From positions 248,001-312,000 of the forward strand of contig JANFOG010000007.1 in assembly GCA_024336345.1 (NCBI GenBank): a stretch of DNA of 64,000 bases, read 5' to 3'. Positions within the stretch are counted from its first letter, which is position 1; each line of letters begins with the position of its first letter. The notes under the pieces were generated by a model. That model saw only the letters and a program-made list of their open reading frames with translations. It had not been told where the DNA came from and ran no database searches. Below are positions 11,446-22,483 of this stretch, one piece after another. Made by a program: the position numbers and the translations under genes. The DNA comes from Mariannaea sp. PMI_226 (taxonomy: Eukaryota; Ascomycota; Sordariomycetes; Hypocreales; Nectriaceae).

Positions 11446-11631
11446 ATGTGTATACAGCATTTCCGCAAGTACAGTTGCGGTTGCGAGAAACCGGAACAGT
11501 TTGAGCAGTGCGAAGCTCGTTTTGGTACGAACATCACATGCAATCGGGTGATAAGGGTTCCGTTGCCGGTTTCGTTGCACATGTGTATGCAACATATGGT
11601 GAAGGAAGGGACAGATAGAATGCACCGCTAG
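11446..11631 (+). CDS. Small Cys-rich protein (61 residues), intron in 5' leader
   Basis: A short open frame from ATG 11446 to TAG 11629-11631. It is supported by a consensus intron at 11356-11440 that places the ATG just inside the second exon. The product is MCIQHFRKYSCGCEKP followed by four further Cys and a basic tail, with C-x-C, FEQCEARFG and NITCNRV. The CGC...C...C pattern resembles short fungal zinc-binding or Cys-rich domains that occur both alone and inside larger proteins of unknown function. There is no signal peptide, so it is unlikely to be a classic secreted effector. I do not recognise a named family. Confidence 0.5.
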   Translation: MCIQHFRKYSCGCEKPEQFEQCEARFGTNITCNRVIRVPLPVSLHMCMQHMVKEGTDRMHR

Positions 11632-12069
11632 GTATACTATATACGTTGGCACCGCCGCAGAACGATGGTCTGGTCTATCTGTAGGCCGGAGGAATGCCAT
11701 CGACGGTGTTGAGACATTGAGTTGGGAGGAACACTTGTTCGGTCACTAAGGGATGACATCAGTGGTGCACAAGATGAGAAGATCGTATAGCTTTTCGGCT
11801 TGATTTGCTCCATTTGTAAAGTTTGAGCAAACTAAATAATGAAGGGATATTAATTTCTTCTACCTTAACATAGGCCAGTTATCTTTTCTCTTCACTCATC
11901 AATTAAACTGTTCCGGCTGCATCATGTTGGTCCCTATCTCATAGTGTCCGGCTTGTTCAATAACCAGAATTACTTCATCCTGGGGGTGGAGTGAAAGGTT
12001 CCAACAGGGCTAATCCGCTGGTCAATAAAGAGTAGAACCATCTCCCCGTCAATTTTGACTGACTCAACC
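11632..12069. other. Short intergenic region, convergent 3' ends
   Basis: The 3' flanks of the small Cys-rich gene and the F-box gene. AT-rich around 11815-11910. No gene or RNA seen. Confidence 0.6.
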
Positions 12070-13029
12070 TCAACTGACGTGCATGAACCTGCCTGGTATC
12101 CCTGGTGTCTCTTTGATCGGTCCATGCTTGGCAACGTGCTCCAACATCTCCTCTCTCGTGTATTTAATCCTGAAATACCATGTTTTCTTTGTCTCATACC
12201 TGCAGCCAGCGCAGAAGTATCCCCAATCGACCTGGAGGCCAAAGTCAAACAGACGCGGTGCAGTGATGATTGTCATGAACCGGAGAGGTTCCCGTGCGGC
12301 CTTGTCTACCGTTGGAAGAAGAATACCCGCCAAGTCCTGATCCACTGCTTGGCGGTCAAAGAGCTGAAGCCGCTTGCGCACCAAATTTCCACCTCTATCA
12401 GTCAAGCCGTAACAGTACCGCCCTGGTAGGCTGAGGACACTGGGAGGGTTTGCTGCACGTAGGCGTTGACGATTAGTGGCGCTAGCAGGTTGCTGCGTCC
12501 CGTTGGGAGGGAAGAACCTAGATGCGCGGCCGATTGTGAGGGGGAAGTATTCTAGCCTCTGAGTGAAGCAGAAGTAACAGACTCGGCGGCAGGTAATGAG
12601 ATAGAGATGGTCACCAAAGCGTTCGCACGTAGAACATCGACTTGTGGTTAGAGTTGTGTACAGAGTCTCGCAGTCATATGCGTCTGCCTGGAGGCTGACG
12701 ATGGCGCGGATGATGTTAGGGCAATGCCTAATGATGGCGGCATACTGAGGGATCGAGTCAACGAGCTCCCTCGCATGGCGGTTCACACGGCGGAAACGAG
12801 TTAGAGACGGGACGTCGGTAAATACCAGGACCTGCATGACAAGTTCTGTTGGCAGGTTGTCGAGTTGGCCAACACCATAACGGAGAGGCGTGGAACTGTG
12901 GAATAATCGCCCATTGTCAAGTGGGCATCGTATCGCAAGCTGCGCATCGTCTAATGTGTTGTCACGAATGTTCTGCTCCGTATAGATCCTGACTTCGGGA
13001 AGATCAGGGTGAGGTTGCGTTTCCATCAT
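12070..13029 (-). CDS. F-box protein with Cys-rich putative zinc-binding segment
   Basis: A 319-residue single-exon product starting at the Met pair at 13029 (MMETQPHPDLPEV); the upstream in-frame Met at 13185 opens a Ser/Ala-rich stretch that looks non-coding. Residues ~60-105 (LDNLPTELVMQVLVFTDVP.LTRFRRVNRHARELV) are a canonical F-box, the Skp1-binding motif of SCF ubiquitin ligases. It is followed by a segment with CSTCERFG, LITCRRVCYFCF and, near the C-terminus, YFCAGCRYE. This is the arrangement of a large fungal F-box family in which a CxxC/CxxC cluster probably binds zinc and forms part of the substrate-recognition surface. No LRR, WD40 or ankyrin repeats are seen. The substrate is unknown. 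Confidence 0.85.
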   Translation of the reverse strand: MMETQPHPDLPEVRIYTEQNIRDNTLDDAQLAIRCPLDNGRLFHSSTPLRYGVGQLDNLPTELVMQVLVFTDVPSLTRFRRVNRHARELVDSIPQYAAIIRHCPNIIRAIVSLQADAYDCETLYTTLTTSRCSTCERFGDHLYLITCRRVCYFCFTQRLEYFPLTIGRASRFFPPNGTQQPASATNRQRLRAANPPSVLSLPGRYCYGLTDRGGNLVRKRLQLFDRQAVDQDLAGILLPTVDKAAREPLRFMTIITAPRLFDFGLQVDWGYFCAGCRYETKKTWYFRIKYTREEMLEHVAKHGPIKETPGIPGRFMHVS

Positions 13030-14076
13030 CGCGGTAACGCATCCAGCCAGGTTTCTTATGCGAAGAGGATTGTGGATTATGGATAGTGAAGCTCGAGATG
13101 GAATGTCCAACAAAGGTGTGCACGCATTATGGAGGAGGCTGCTTGAATCAACAGGCGCCCTGGTCGCCAAGCACCCCGCCTTCAATTAGCGCCCTGTCAG
13201 TCCCTGGCCCTTGTGTCGTAGTCTCTAAGTTTAGGTTAGTGAATACGATTTTAGGCGGTATCCACTAAAATGCACGTCGATCAGGTACCCGTGATCTTGC
13301 TAGGTCCACCATAGCTCCGCCGTCCAGACGAGCAATGGAACTAAACATAAAAGCTGGAGCATTCACGACGACGTTCCTTACGAGGCATCAACCGCGTAGA
13401 AACAAAGTGAAAGTAATAGAAGCTAAGCAAAAAGTATGCATATAGGTACACGTATCATTAGAACAATTTGCGTACTGGCTCGCTAAGATCTCGCTAAGAT
13501 TACCTATTGATATGCCAACACGGATGCACGAAAACTTTTTTACATCTTCATTAGGCATGATCACCATGAACGGTGAGGAAAGGCTAAAAGAAATGAAATG
13601 AATAATGACTCAATAAAAATCATTTCCTATGTGAAATTAGAAAACATCAAGTGCAGGTAAGTGAGCCATGTTTGCAGTCTGCATGCATGCAGCCGGGGCA
13701 ACTGGCAGCTGGCAGCCAAACGGCTTCACTACATAAAAGTGTCAAAGGGTGCTCGCAAGCCAACGAATAGCTTCTGCCTTCAGACAAAGAAGTAGAAACA
13801 ATCTCAGAGCTGGTCTGCCTATTCTCTTTTATCGAACAACAGCAAACACTCAATCCACCTCCCCGTCTCCGCAACCCTTCCCAGCCCCCGTTGTGCTGAG
13901 AGGTTTCAGTATCATTTTGAGCCTTGTTTTCTCACCATCCTGAAGGCAACTCAGCCTTCAGTCTGCGCACACTGCACCTACGTTATTTATTTTCTCCTTC
14001 ACTTTGATTTGATCAAACTTCCTTCTCTGTTTTTATTTATTCCCCTACTGTGCTACTTGTACATCCCTTTTGCACC
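13030..14076. other. Intergenic region, divergent promoters
   Basis: A 1.05-kb upstream region shared by the F-box gene (leftward) and the first BTB gene (rightward). The part next to the BTB gene (about 13790-14075) is pyrimidine-rich, as in fungal leaders. A small direct repeat ctcgctaagat occurs twice at about 13480-13500. No gene recognised. Confidence 0.6.
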
Positions 14077-15068
14077 ATGTCTCAACGGATCTCACCTCCA
14101 ACTTCATCCTGCTCTAGCAATAACAACAACAGCAACAACAACAGCAACATGTCCCACGTTGACAACTCTTGGTCACCTCTTCCTGAACTTCTCCGAACGG
14201 GCAAGTACAGTGATGTCACTTTGATTTGTGAGGACAGGGCGTATCTCTTGCATAAAGCCATCATTTGCACGCAGTCCCCAGTCTTAGAGACTGCTCTCAC
14301 CGGCAATTTCCAGGTAATTCTATATTCAGGAAGGAATTTTCATCAAGATTCAAACCAGTATTCTGACGAGTTCTTTAGGAAGCGATCACAAACACTTACA
14401 CTATCGGCGGGTTTGATTTACCTATTGTCCAGGCCATGATCGACTTTATGTACCTGAACGACTATAGCCTCGATGTCGATGCCACCATGGCGAAGAAGGG
14501 CTCTGAAGAGCTATTGAGCGTTGATTATGAGAGAGTCCTTGCCCATATGCAAGTCAACTCTATTGGGGACTACTTTGGCATCACCAAGCTTCAGGACCAC
14601 GCCAACATGCACATTCGATCGATTTTCGAGGGCCCATTTTCCTTTGCTGCCGGGCCCTACGCTCAAATCGCCTTGCAAGCTTGGAAGTCGACTGGTGACG
14701 ATGAGCTGCACGAGATGATTGCGCAGCTGGGCGCTGCCAACATCGAATTGCTGACCGAGCTCTCTGAGTTCCCATCTCTTGACATGATGTCAGGTTTTCT
14801 CGCCAAAGTGCTGAGATATTGTTCCGGGACCGTCGGAGATAGTTTCCGCGTGTTAAACTCTCCACGTCGACGAATGGCGTCGCCTGAGTCCCAGCTATCT
14901 GTTCCCAGGCACAACCTCGTCAGCCTTGGTGAGGCAGTGAAGAAAGTTATCGCTCATGATGGCTGCATGGCGTGTGGTCGTGCTTTTGGCTGCACAGTGG
15001 AGCAAATGGAGATAGACAACGAAACCGAGTACACGGTTCAATGTTCGGGTTGCGGCGCCACCCTCTGA
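14077..15068 (+). CDS. BTB/POZ domain protein with C-terminal CxxC pairs
   Basis: Two exons, 14077-14313 and 14379-15068 (GTAATT donor; TTTAG acceptor), give 308 residues. The start at 14077 (MSQRISPP) precedes a low-complexity Asn/Ser run; a second Met at 14149 (MSHVDN) could be used instead. The BTB/POZ domain (SDVTLICEDRAYLLHKAIIC; VLETALTGNF; then across the junction IGGFDLPIVQAMIDFMYL) is the standard fungal version that mediates dimerisation and often Cullin-3 recruitment. The C-terminal end carries CMACGRAFGC and VQCSGCG, two CxxC pairs that could chelate one zinc. It faces the second BTB gene tail-to-tail, which suggests related function or an old duplication. Confidence 0.85.
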
Positions 15069-15581
15069 ACATAGTACAGCGCCTACGACTGCAGAAATTA
15101 CCGTGGTCAGTGATTTTGGGGGATATTTGTTTTCGCCATAGGGTATATGGCGGTGATTCACTTCTGCGTACTTGGGTATGCGGGCCCAAGACAAATCGAA
15201 TGCTAGCTTCACTCATGATGGAGATTCTGTGTAGCATCGACATGAATAGTTATGAACAATGAACAAATTATCTGATTGAGATTCCCTTTTCAATTATTGT
15301 GACCACTTTACTTAGCCAATTTTGTATTTGTGAGAGAGATATTTGATTCAAGAACACAATAGTCGCTTTTATTTGCTGTCTATCAGCTCTTTTCCAAAAG
15401 GTGCAATGACGTCTACTCGCTGGAGGAAATCTAGAAATGGATGACACTACTTTCTGGCTATTGACGACTTCGGGCTTGTATCAGCAACAAACATACTATC
15501 TATATCGCCGTTTCCTCATCAACCCAACACATAATTAATCACAGCACACAGTGGGTGGTGGCTCTTAATTAGTTTCAGATC
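15069..15581. other. Intergenic region between convergent BTB genes
   Basis: 3' flanks only. It is AT-rich around 15260-15380. No open frame with family resemblance. Confidence 0.6.
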
Positions 15582-16332
15582 CTACAATTCCTCATCTAAG
15601 CGACGCCTCTTTCTGCTTGGGTAGAGCAACTGTTCCGCCTTCTCAGAAGCGTGCATCCTCTCAGCACAGCATTGGGCGACCTTGGAGAAGAAGCCGCAGG
15701 AATCTATTATCGTAAAGAACTCAGGAATCGTGTATAGCTCGGCGATGTGGACTGCGGCGGTATGGGCAAGGATATCTCGAAGTTCCAGGTCGCTGGTTTC
15801 TCTCAAAGCTCGTTCGACAAACTTGGGGAAAGACTTTGCGTTCCAGCGCTGCTGCATAATACGATGTATCTTCTCCCTCGATCGCCTCTGGAGGCTGGTG
15901 ACGTTGAGGTGATTTGCGATGGCGTTGATCTTCAGGTGGCGAGGCAAGGCGTCCTCTACCAGGACACCAGAACAGTTTCCTGGTTCCAGCTTGGCCATAC
16001 TGCCCCATCTATTGGGAATCTCTTCAGATTTGAGTTTGACAAGGTAATACTCGCCAAAATACATAAAATAGAGCATCACCTCAACAGTTGATGAGTCAAA
16101 GGCCGTAATGGTGCACACGTTTGATGTACTACCCTGCAGAACCATTAGCATTACGTCCCGCGCTCTCATTCCCAGGTTCTACTACATTTTGAATCAACGC
16201 TGCCGCAAGCACTGACGAGTGAGAACATACAATAGCCCTATGAGCGGGATACTCTCTATCTTGGCACTTGAAGACAATATCGGTAGGTCTTTGCGGCCCA
16301 AAGAATGACAGGCTGGCAGGGCCGTTCTTCAT
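15582..16332 (-). CDS. BTB/POZ domain protein
   Basis: Two exons on the minus strand, 16332-16186 and 16133-15582, separated by a 52-nt intron (GTAGTA donor, gctaatgg branch, CTGCAG acceptor), predict 232 residues. The start at 16332 (MKNGPASLS) is chosen because the BTB domain begins soon after; a Met at 16371 is in frame. The domain reads TDIVFKCQDREYPAHRAIVC, SVLAAALIQN, then after the junction VEVMLYFMYFGEYY. The intron sits at the same place in the BTB fold as in the gene at 14077-15068, which supports common ancestry. The product lacks that gene's CxxC pairs and ends in a basic KRRRLDEEL-like tail that could be a nuclear signal. Confidence 0.82.
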
Positions 16333-16706
16333 ATTCACCGAACGCAGCTGTGCATAGGATAAACAGGGCATATAGAGTGAAAAGAATGAAGTTATTGGGA
16401 GGTGTAGGGAGAGTAAATGAATGTGGAAGGTGTAATTTGAGTTGCTGGTGAAGGCAGCCCGTGAGGTTAACCTCTCACATGTGTGGAAATATGGCAAACA
16501 TGACGAAACAGAACACACAGAAAACACAAAACAATATTGACCCATAGAAAAAAGCCCAAATTAGTTTCTCATTATTTGCTATTTTAAGGTCCAATAAATG
16601 GGTGGTATATTGAAGTTGCTTCTCAGTCACGTCAACCTCCCAGCATCAATTGTCCCAAACTACTGCCAATGCGCTTGCATGTAAACAAAGCGACGACAGC
16701 ATTAGA
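16333..16706. other. Short intergenic region
   Basis: Upstream flank of the second BTB gene and 3' flank of the aldolase gene. Nothing recognised. Confidence 0.6.
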
Positions 16707-17495
16707 TCAATATCCACCGGCCCCCTCACCACCTATCGGTGTAAATTGCACCGTCGTAGGCTCATCGGTAATGCCTCTAGCCACAGCCTCTTTAAGAATC
16801 GCAGCTGTGGCAGTCGCTCCAATGCGAGTGACGCCCAGAGAGATGACATGAAGCAGTCCATCAAGGGTTCTCACTCCACCTGCAGCTTTGATCTGAACCT
16901 GAGGTTTTGTGTGCTTGCGCATGAGTTTGAGGTGAGGAATCGTGGCACCCTTGTATGAGTACTGGCCGTTGGCTTGTTTGACGAAGCCGTATCCAGTGGA
17001 GGTCTTGACAAAGGCCACACCAATATCGGAGCAAATCTCACAAAGCTTGATGATGTGCTTGTCCTCGAGATAGTCATTCTCAAAGATGACCTTCAGAATG
17101 GCGCCCTCCCGTACGACGGCCTCGTTGATCTGGCGGATCTCATTTGCGACATATTCCCAATCGCCACCGAGCGCTTTCCCTACGTTGATGACCATATCAA
17201 TCTCCTCGCCTCCAGCCCTCACAGCAGCAGTGGCCTCAAAAACCTTGACTTCAGTGGTAGAGTTGCCGGCGGGGAATCCTATGACAGGGCACACCAAGAC
17301 ACCGGAGCCCTGCAGCTCCTTCTTAGCCAGGGGGATTGCGTACGGCTTGACGCAGGCTGTAGCAACTTTGTATTCACGTGAGATCTTGAGACCCTCTAGA
17401 ATATCGCTGTCAGTCATGGTTGGATGGAGCAGCGAGTGGTCGATGGTCTTGGCCAACTGCTGCAGAGTGACGGTGACTGTATTGGTGGTGGCCAT
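16707..17495 (-). CDS. deoC: Deoxyribose-phosphate aldolase (EC 4.1.2.4)
   Basis: A 262-residue single-exon product of normal family length. It starts at 17495 (MATTNTVTVT); a Met seven codons upstream is less likely. The TIM-barrel aldolase motifs are all visible: KTIDHSLLHPT at the N-terminus, CVKPYAI, VCPVIGFPAG, EIDMVINVG (substrate Asp), and FVKTSTGYG with the Schiff-base Lys, then KAAGGVRTLD with the second active-site Lys and IGATATAAIL. The enzyme splits 2-deoxyribose 5-phosphate into glyceraldehyde 3-phosphate and acetaldehyde in deoxynucleoside catabolism in the cytosol. It is an ordinary metabolic gene inside an otherwise accessory-looking stretch. Bacterial-like in family terms, but no compositional sign of recent transfer is visible. 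Confidence 0.95.
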   Translation of the reverse strand: MATTNTVTVTLQQLAKTIDHSLLHPTMTDSDILEGLKISREYKVATACVKPYAIPLAKKELQGSGVLVCPVIGFPAGNSTTEVKVFEATAAVRAGGEEIDMVINVGKALGGDWEYVANEIRQINEAVVREGAILKVIFENDYLEDKHIIKLCEICSDIGVAFVKTSTGYGFVKQANGQYSYKGATIPHLKLMRKHTKPQVQIKAAGGVRTLDGLLHVISLGVTRIGATATAAILKEAVARGITDEPTTVQFTPIGGEGAGGY

Positions 17496-18272
17496 GATGG
17501 GTAGGATCAGGAACAAGCGTAGGGGTGACTACGTTGAGGAAAAAGATATGTGTCTGAGTTTCAATCCAAGTATGTTCAAATTACATTCAATAAGACAGAG
17601 AATGCGAGTGTAAGATATCAGATAGAATTCACACTTACGCTGGACATTGTTCCCCTCTTCGGAAAGGAATTCCCAAACAAGGCAACCCCGCAGACAGCCG
17701 CGTGTCGAGAGGCGGCACTCGCCACGCCGTAGTAGTTCACCATCTGGTGGAATATACGACTTTCTTGTCGGATGACTCTGTGTTTTCCGTAACAGAAATC
17801 TCCTCGATGCCATGTTTGCATATATACTTAATGTGTGCACCGTGACTTGATTTTCTACCGGAAACTTGGAGGATCAAAACTGCGAGCCAGCTAAATGAAA
17901 CCACTAAGTAGAATACCTTCACCAAATGGAGAACTACTTGTGAGTTTTGCATCACAGTGGGAGTCGAACAAGTTCAACGTGACGGCAGCTATTTTACTGG
18001 TAACTATCGGGATTTTCCGCCCCCCAAGAAATTATTACATAGACTCATTAGATTCATTATCGCTAATTAATAAAATAACTTGTTGTAGCTTTATATATTA
18101 GATCAGTTATTCCAACTCCTTCATCATTGCTTTGTTTGCCAGTTCAGCCCACCTCCACGACCCCAGCGAATCTCCCAAGCCGATATGGTAATTATTATCC
18201 CCATTCATGTAGTAGGTCTACAAAATAGTAATATTTCCCGTATATACATCGTTCCTGAAACGCATACCTGTC
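17496..18272. other. Intergenic region
   Basis: Upstream of the aldolase gene and downstream of the subtilase gene. AT-rich near 18040-18110. No gene or RNA recognised. Confidence 0.6.
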
Positions 18273-21199
18273 TTAAATGGATGCAAGTCTGGCGGCTTCC
18301 GTCAAAAGCGCATCTCGTTGCTCCTTGCCCTCCTTGAGAAACTCTTGCAGGCGGAGGTACATGTGCTTGTCGCTTATTTGCATCGAAAGCTTCATAAACA
18401 CCTCGTACATTCCACGCCTGGTCCTTAATATTTCCATTCGGGAATTCTCTGTTGATATGCCCGAGTGCACATAGCCTAATATTGTCGCTGCAGTTCCGGC
18501 TGCTATAGGCGTCGCAGTTGACGTCCCAGTTTTGTAGGCTTCCTGTACTTGTGAATTCAACGACGCGCCTGGAACTTCTGTTCCAAGGGTTCCGAAAGAA
18601 GGTGGCTCCTGGAAATTGGGCGCAGGATTGAAGTCCTGGAAGACGCCTTGGTGGTCCGTTGCACGGATGGAAAACACTTCGCTATGTCGTGCCGGGAACA
18701 TTTCTCGCTGGTTACCTCCATCATTTGCTGCGGCCGCGAAGAAGAGAACCTGGCTGTCCCTGTTACGGATCGCGTTGTAGATGGCGTTGCTTATGACTGT
18801 TCTTCCCTTGACGTGAGGTTCTTCTGGGAAGCCAAAAGACATGGACACAATGTCAGCGTTAGCTTCCTCGCGGCCTGTTGCCCAGGCGATTGCCTTTTGA
18901 GAGTTAGCTCAAGGACGGAATCTAAGATCTAGTTGCACGATTTTACCTGCTCAATATTTTCTGCTGCATTCTGCAGATCATCCGTGTCCTTCGCAATGCG
19001 AGCTACACATATATCTGCAGCTGGCGCGATCTTCATGCAGAGAGATACAACATGTGTGCCGTGGCCATCGCTGTCGACAGGCTCAGCTTGCCCATCAACA
19101 AAATCTTTCCACATGATAAGTCGGTTCCTACGAGGACCAGCGGCAAAGAATTGCGAGTTTGCATCATATCCGGTATCTAGAATGGCTATTCGTGGGCGTA
19201 CCAGTACACGATTCTTTCTGTATTGTTTGCTCACTTGGTCTACTAAAGGTGATTCCATGATGCTCTTAAGCCAGCCGTTTGAAGAGTTTCTATGCACACG
19301 TTAGCGTTCTTTTAATACTCAGAAATGAGATTAAACTAGTTCAACTCACAATGAATTGTATGATGTAGTTAATAGAACAGGACCCGGCGGACTGACAAGT
19401 TCAGCAATGGGCTCCGAGTATGATAGTTTACCGATCTGATCTATCTTGTCGATGATGGCAAGATCGGTACAGAGGGTTTCAAGCGGAAGGACGACATAGG
19501 TATAGAGCGCATCCCGTCTCTTCTTCATTCCCATTTGATCCAAGCCTTTCTCTGCCAGCTCAGGTACGTGAAAAAGCTTTGGATCCAAGCATTTGCGGAC
19601 TGCATCTCTGTAGGTTGAGATTGCATCTTCGTTCCGCAGATCCAAATCAGGCCAAGAATGATCGTCAATGATATCAGCGCATCTCGTAAAGTCATCGTTG
19701 AGCTGTTGTTCTATAATTGGTGCCCTTTCTAGAGAGTCAAGGGGGCATTTTCGACATATATCAACAAGTAAGACGCCAAGAGCCAACACTCTAGGATATC
19801 GATGAAGAACGCTGTAGCCATCGCAATATTCTGGCGGTTCGAGCTTCTCTGACATTAAGGTGCTGAATGCAAAGCAGGGGCTAGCTGGGTTGATTTCTTC
19901 GCTGCGAGCGTCATCGCGTCTTCCTTCTCGCATAAAGTGAACTGATTCCGTCGTCCAAGGTGTTTTCATAAAGTCGGAGTTGTAATATCGCCATACTGAT
20001 TTGGCGAGAACATACGCTAGGAAGAGTTTGGCTTTGGATGAAATTCGGCTGCGGGCCAAAATATCGGATAGTGATACGCTTTTTGCGTGAACCACTCGTT
20101 GATCAGTCATATCCGCCTTGAAAAGTTGGCGAAGACCACCATCAATTATCTTGAGTCGTACGCAAACGCTACCAAGAGGACGGCCAAGTAGTGCACAAAA
20201 CTCTCCCAACTGGATAATTTTGTATTTTTCTAGCTCTTTAGTGGGCTGTTGGTCTCCGAATCGAACTGATTTGAAATGTTTCGATCTTTATCTGAACGTC
20301 AGCTGAGATTTGTGACGGTGGAGATAAAGGAAGCGGCCATACCTTGGGACTTGGAAGCGGCCATGCCTGGGGACTTGGAAGCGCAAATGTTGCCATATGG
20401 TCTCATTAAGGCAATGAATTGATGGAGCAGCGGAGAAGAGCATATCAAACATAACTTGGTCTTCGGTTACGGGCACACTTGCTCCAAGCCTCAACCTCGC
20501 CCAATGTTCCAGGGGACTGCACGACTCAATCGCGGCATGACATCTGCATTGGAAATGCTGTGACAATGTGGAATACAGAGCCTTGTTGACGTCCTCGGGA
20601 TATTCATCCGGCGATTCAATCACGTTGTGCGATATCTTTTCGTTGGATGGCTCTTTGGCATACTTGCGTGGCACGAGCTTCTGAAGATGTGAGAGGAAGT
20701 TTCCTACCTTGTCGCCTCCGGAAGAAACAAATTCTGCCATCGCATGAGATAGCTTTATTTTCAAGATCTCTGAATTAAGATTTGGCGACGCTTGGCAGAC
20801 CAGTTCGTCAAGGAATGGGAATGGATGAGTCGAACCTGGAGTCTTGGGGATGGGCTTTGACGGCCACTGCGCCAAATTTTTGTATTAGCTCCTCGAGGGT
20901 TTTCATATTGTGGGTATTTAGTTTGGGGGCTTCACCGCGGAAACTGCTTCTAGTTGTTTCAGGAGCACAGGAAGCCTCCTTGAGATTTTCTCTTCCTGCC
21001 CAGGAGTCGGGTTCTGAAGGTGACAGTGAACCTCCATCAACCTTCCGGATAGAGGGCCCAGGACGCGAAGCTGGTACTTTGCCCTAGCATTCGTGCGCGT
21101 GTTGGTGTTAATGGATAGGTTGATAGAGGCCAGAGAAGCGGCTTCTGCCATCAAGACAGTAGCTTTCGCCGCCAATTCTCTCAACTCTCGGGCGTCCAT
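18273..21199 (-). CDS. DUF7580-like regulatory domain fused to a subtilisin-like (S8) serine protease
   Basis: Five exons on the minus strand (21199-20936, 20866-20343, 20285-19350, 19289-18947, 18893-18273) predict about 895 residues. The C-terminal third is a complete subtilase: catalytic Asp in IAILDTGYD (~613), His in DGHGTHVV (~651), oxyanion Asn in AAAANDGG (~746), Ser in GTSTATPIAAG (~814). There is no signal peptide or propeptide, so an intracellular protease is expected. The first ~570 residues include LAYVLAKSVW, WTTESVHFM and RYPRVLALGVLLVDI, which match the fungal DUF7580-like (kinase-lobe-like) module often joined to effector domains in NLR-associated proteins. The exon 1-2 and 2-3 junctions are less certain; a 24-nt tandem duplication sits at the exon 2 donor. 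Known parallel: subtilases such as Podospora HET-Q2 act in heterokaryon incompatibility. Confidence 0.8.
20333..20380. repeat. 24-bp imperfect tandem duplication at a splice donor
   Basis: Two adjacent 24-bp units (20333-20356 and 20357-20380) match at 22 of 24 positions. They encode RFQVPRHG and RFQVPRYG on the minus strand. In the left unit the change creates the AAG|GTATGG donor of the second intron of the subtilase gene; the right unit has GCATGG at the same place. Confidence 0.75.
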
Positions 21200-22483
21200 G
21201 ATGGTATCGTTCTTCTGCCATGATCCAAACCATAGCAGAGACTTGTCAGCTCGCGAGGCCTTGTCTTCTCAGCCTCACTTCGTGACCCCGCACCTTTGCA
21301 TAAGGCCCGGGCCGTGACCAGAACACCCGATATTGGGCTTCGCCACTTCAACCTCAGCCCTACAAGACTGTTTTCTTAGAAACAGATGGCGCGCCCCTAT
21401 GCCTTGATTTTAGTTGCACTCTTCCAAAAGAGGCCCTTTTCAGTTGCCTCTGTCGTGCTTATCCGAACTCCAACCGAGCCAACTCCATTGCTTCGCAAGG
21501 GATGATGGAATCATACCAGGCTGGGAAAGCGCATAATTGAGCTACAACAATCTGATCTGCATAAAAGGAAGACCACTAACTCGCACTCTTCTAACAATTT
21601 GGTGAACAACAACGAATGTATCGAGTTGATATGGTAGTTTTGTTGGCATATTTTGGTCAGTTACAGGCGAATCACTTCACTGTCCATCCGTTCAGCTTAG
21701 CTGGTCGTCTTGTTCTGTCATCACGCCATATTAATTACAGTACAGGACTTTTCTAGGTAGGTATAGTACTTTCCAATAGTTTGTGGAGCAGCCGGTTGGC
21801 TGAGCTGACTAGAATCCTCAACCTTGGTCCGCTTGTAAGGTCATTCGCCGGCCAGCCAATTATTTTTATGGATGGACACTAACTGACCTCTGGGTACCTT
21901 CTCCACCCAACCCTCCTCCTGTTATCAGCCTCGTGATTGGCCTAAACGCAGGCTGGACGGTTGGCATTGTTCAAATACAAGACTTCAACTTGCTAAACGG
22001 TGTGATCCCGTTCGGCATATTGGTATACCCGAAATTCACCGATGACCCCAGGGGATTTCTTCAAGACTTCAGCTACACAGTACACAGTACAAGCTTGCAG
22101 ACGTGCTGACTCTCGACCTGGCTGTACTGCGTATTATTGGAGAAAATAGCTTGACCCATGTTGAGCTTGTCTGGTTGCCTTGCTCCGCCCCCTCACTTTC
22201 AAGGGCCAATGCGTTAATTGGGTAATAACGTGCCACGTCTAATTGCGTATCGATTCAATATATGATTAATCTGTACGATTCTCAGGGATCATCCAAATCC
22301 ATTGAGTTTATGGGGTATCGCACTGCGGGGTTGCCTCTTCACCATTGTCTACTAAAACCCACTGAACTTCACGAAGCGTCGGGTTGGTTACTACTTGTAG
22401 AACCATCCATACAGTGCATACCTTGCCAAGCAACTTCAAAACCTTTGGAGAATCAGCAACGAGCAACACCTGTTGTCGGCAAT
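21200..22483. other. Divergent intergenic region between subtilase gene and acidic-tail gene
   Basis: 1.28 kb separates two gene heads that point away from each other, so both promoters lie here. It contains a ctaggtaggta word at about 21752 and the tandem word acacagtacacagtac at about 22073. An in-frame extension of the right-hand gene reaches 22262 but looks non-coding. No other gene seen. Confidence 0.6.

Noticed and set aside
22262..22483. N-terminal extension of the acidic-tail protein
   Set aside because: The 74 residues look non-coding, and the family-like motif begins right after the Met at 22484.
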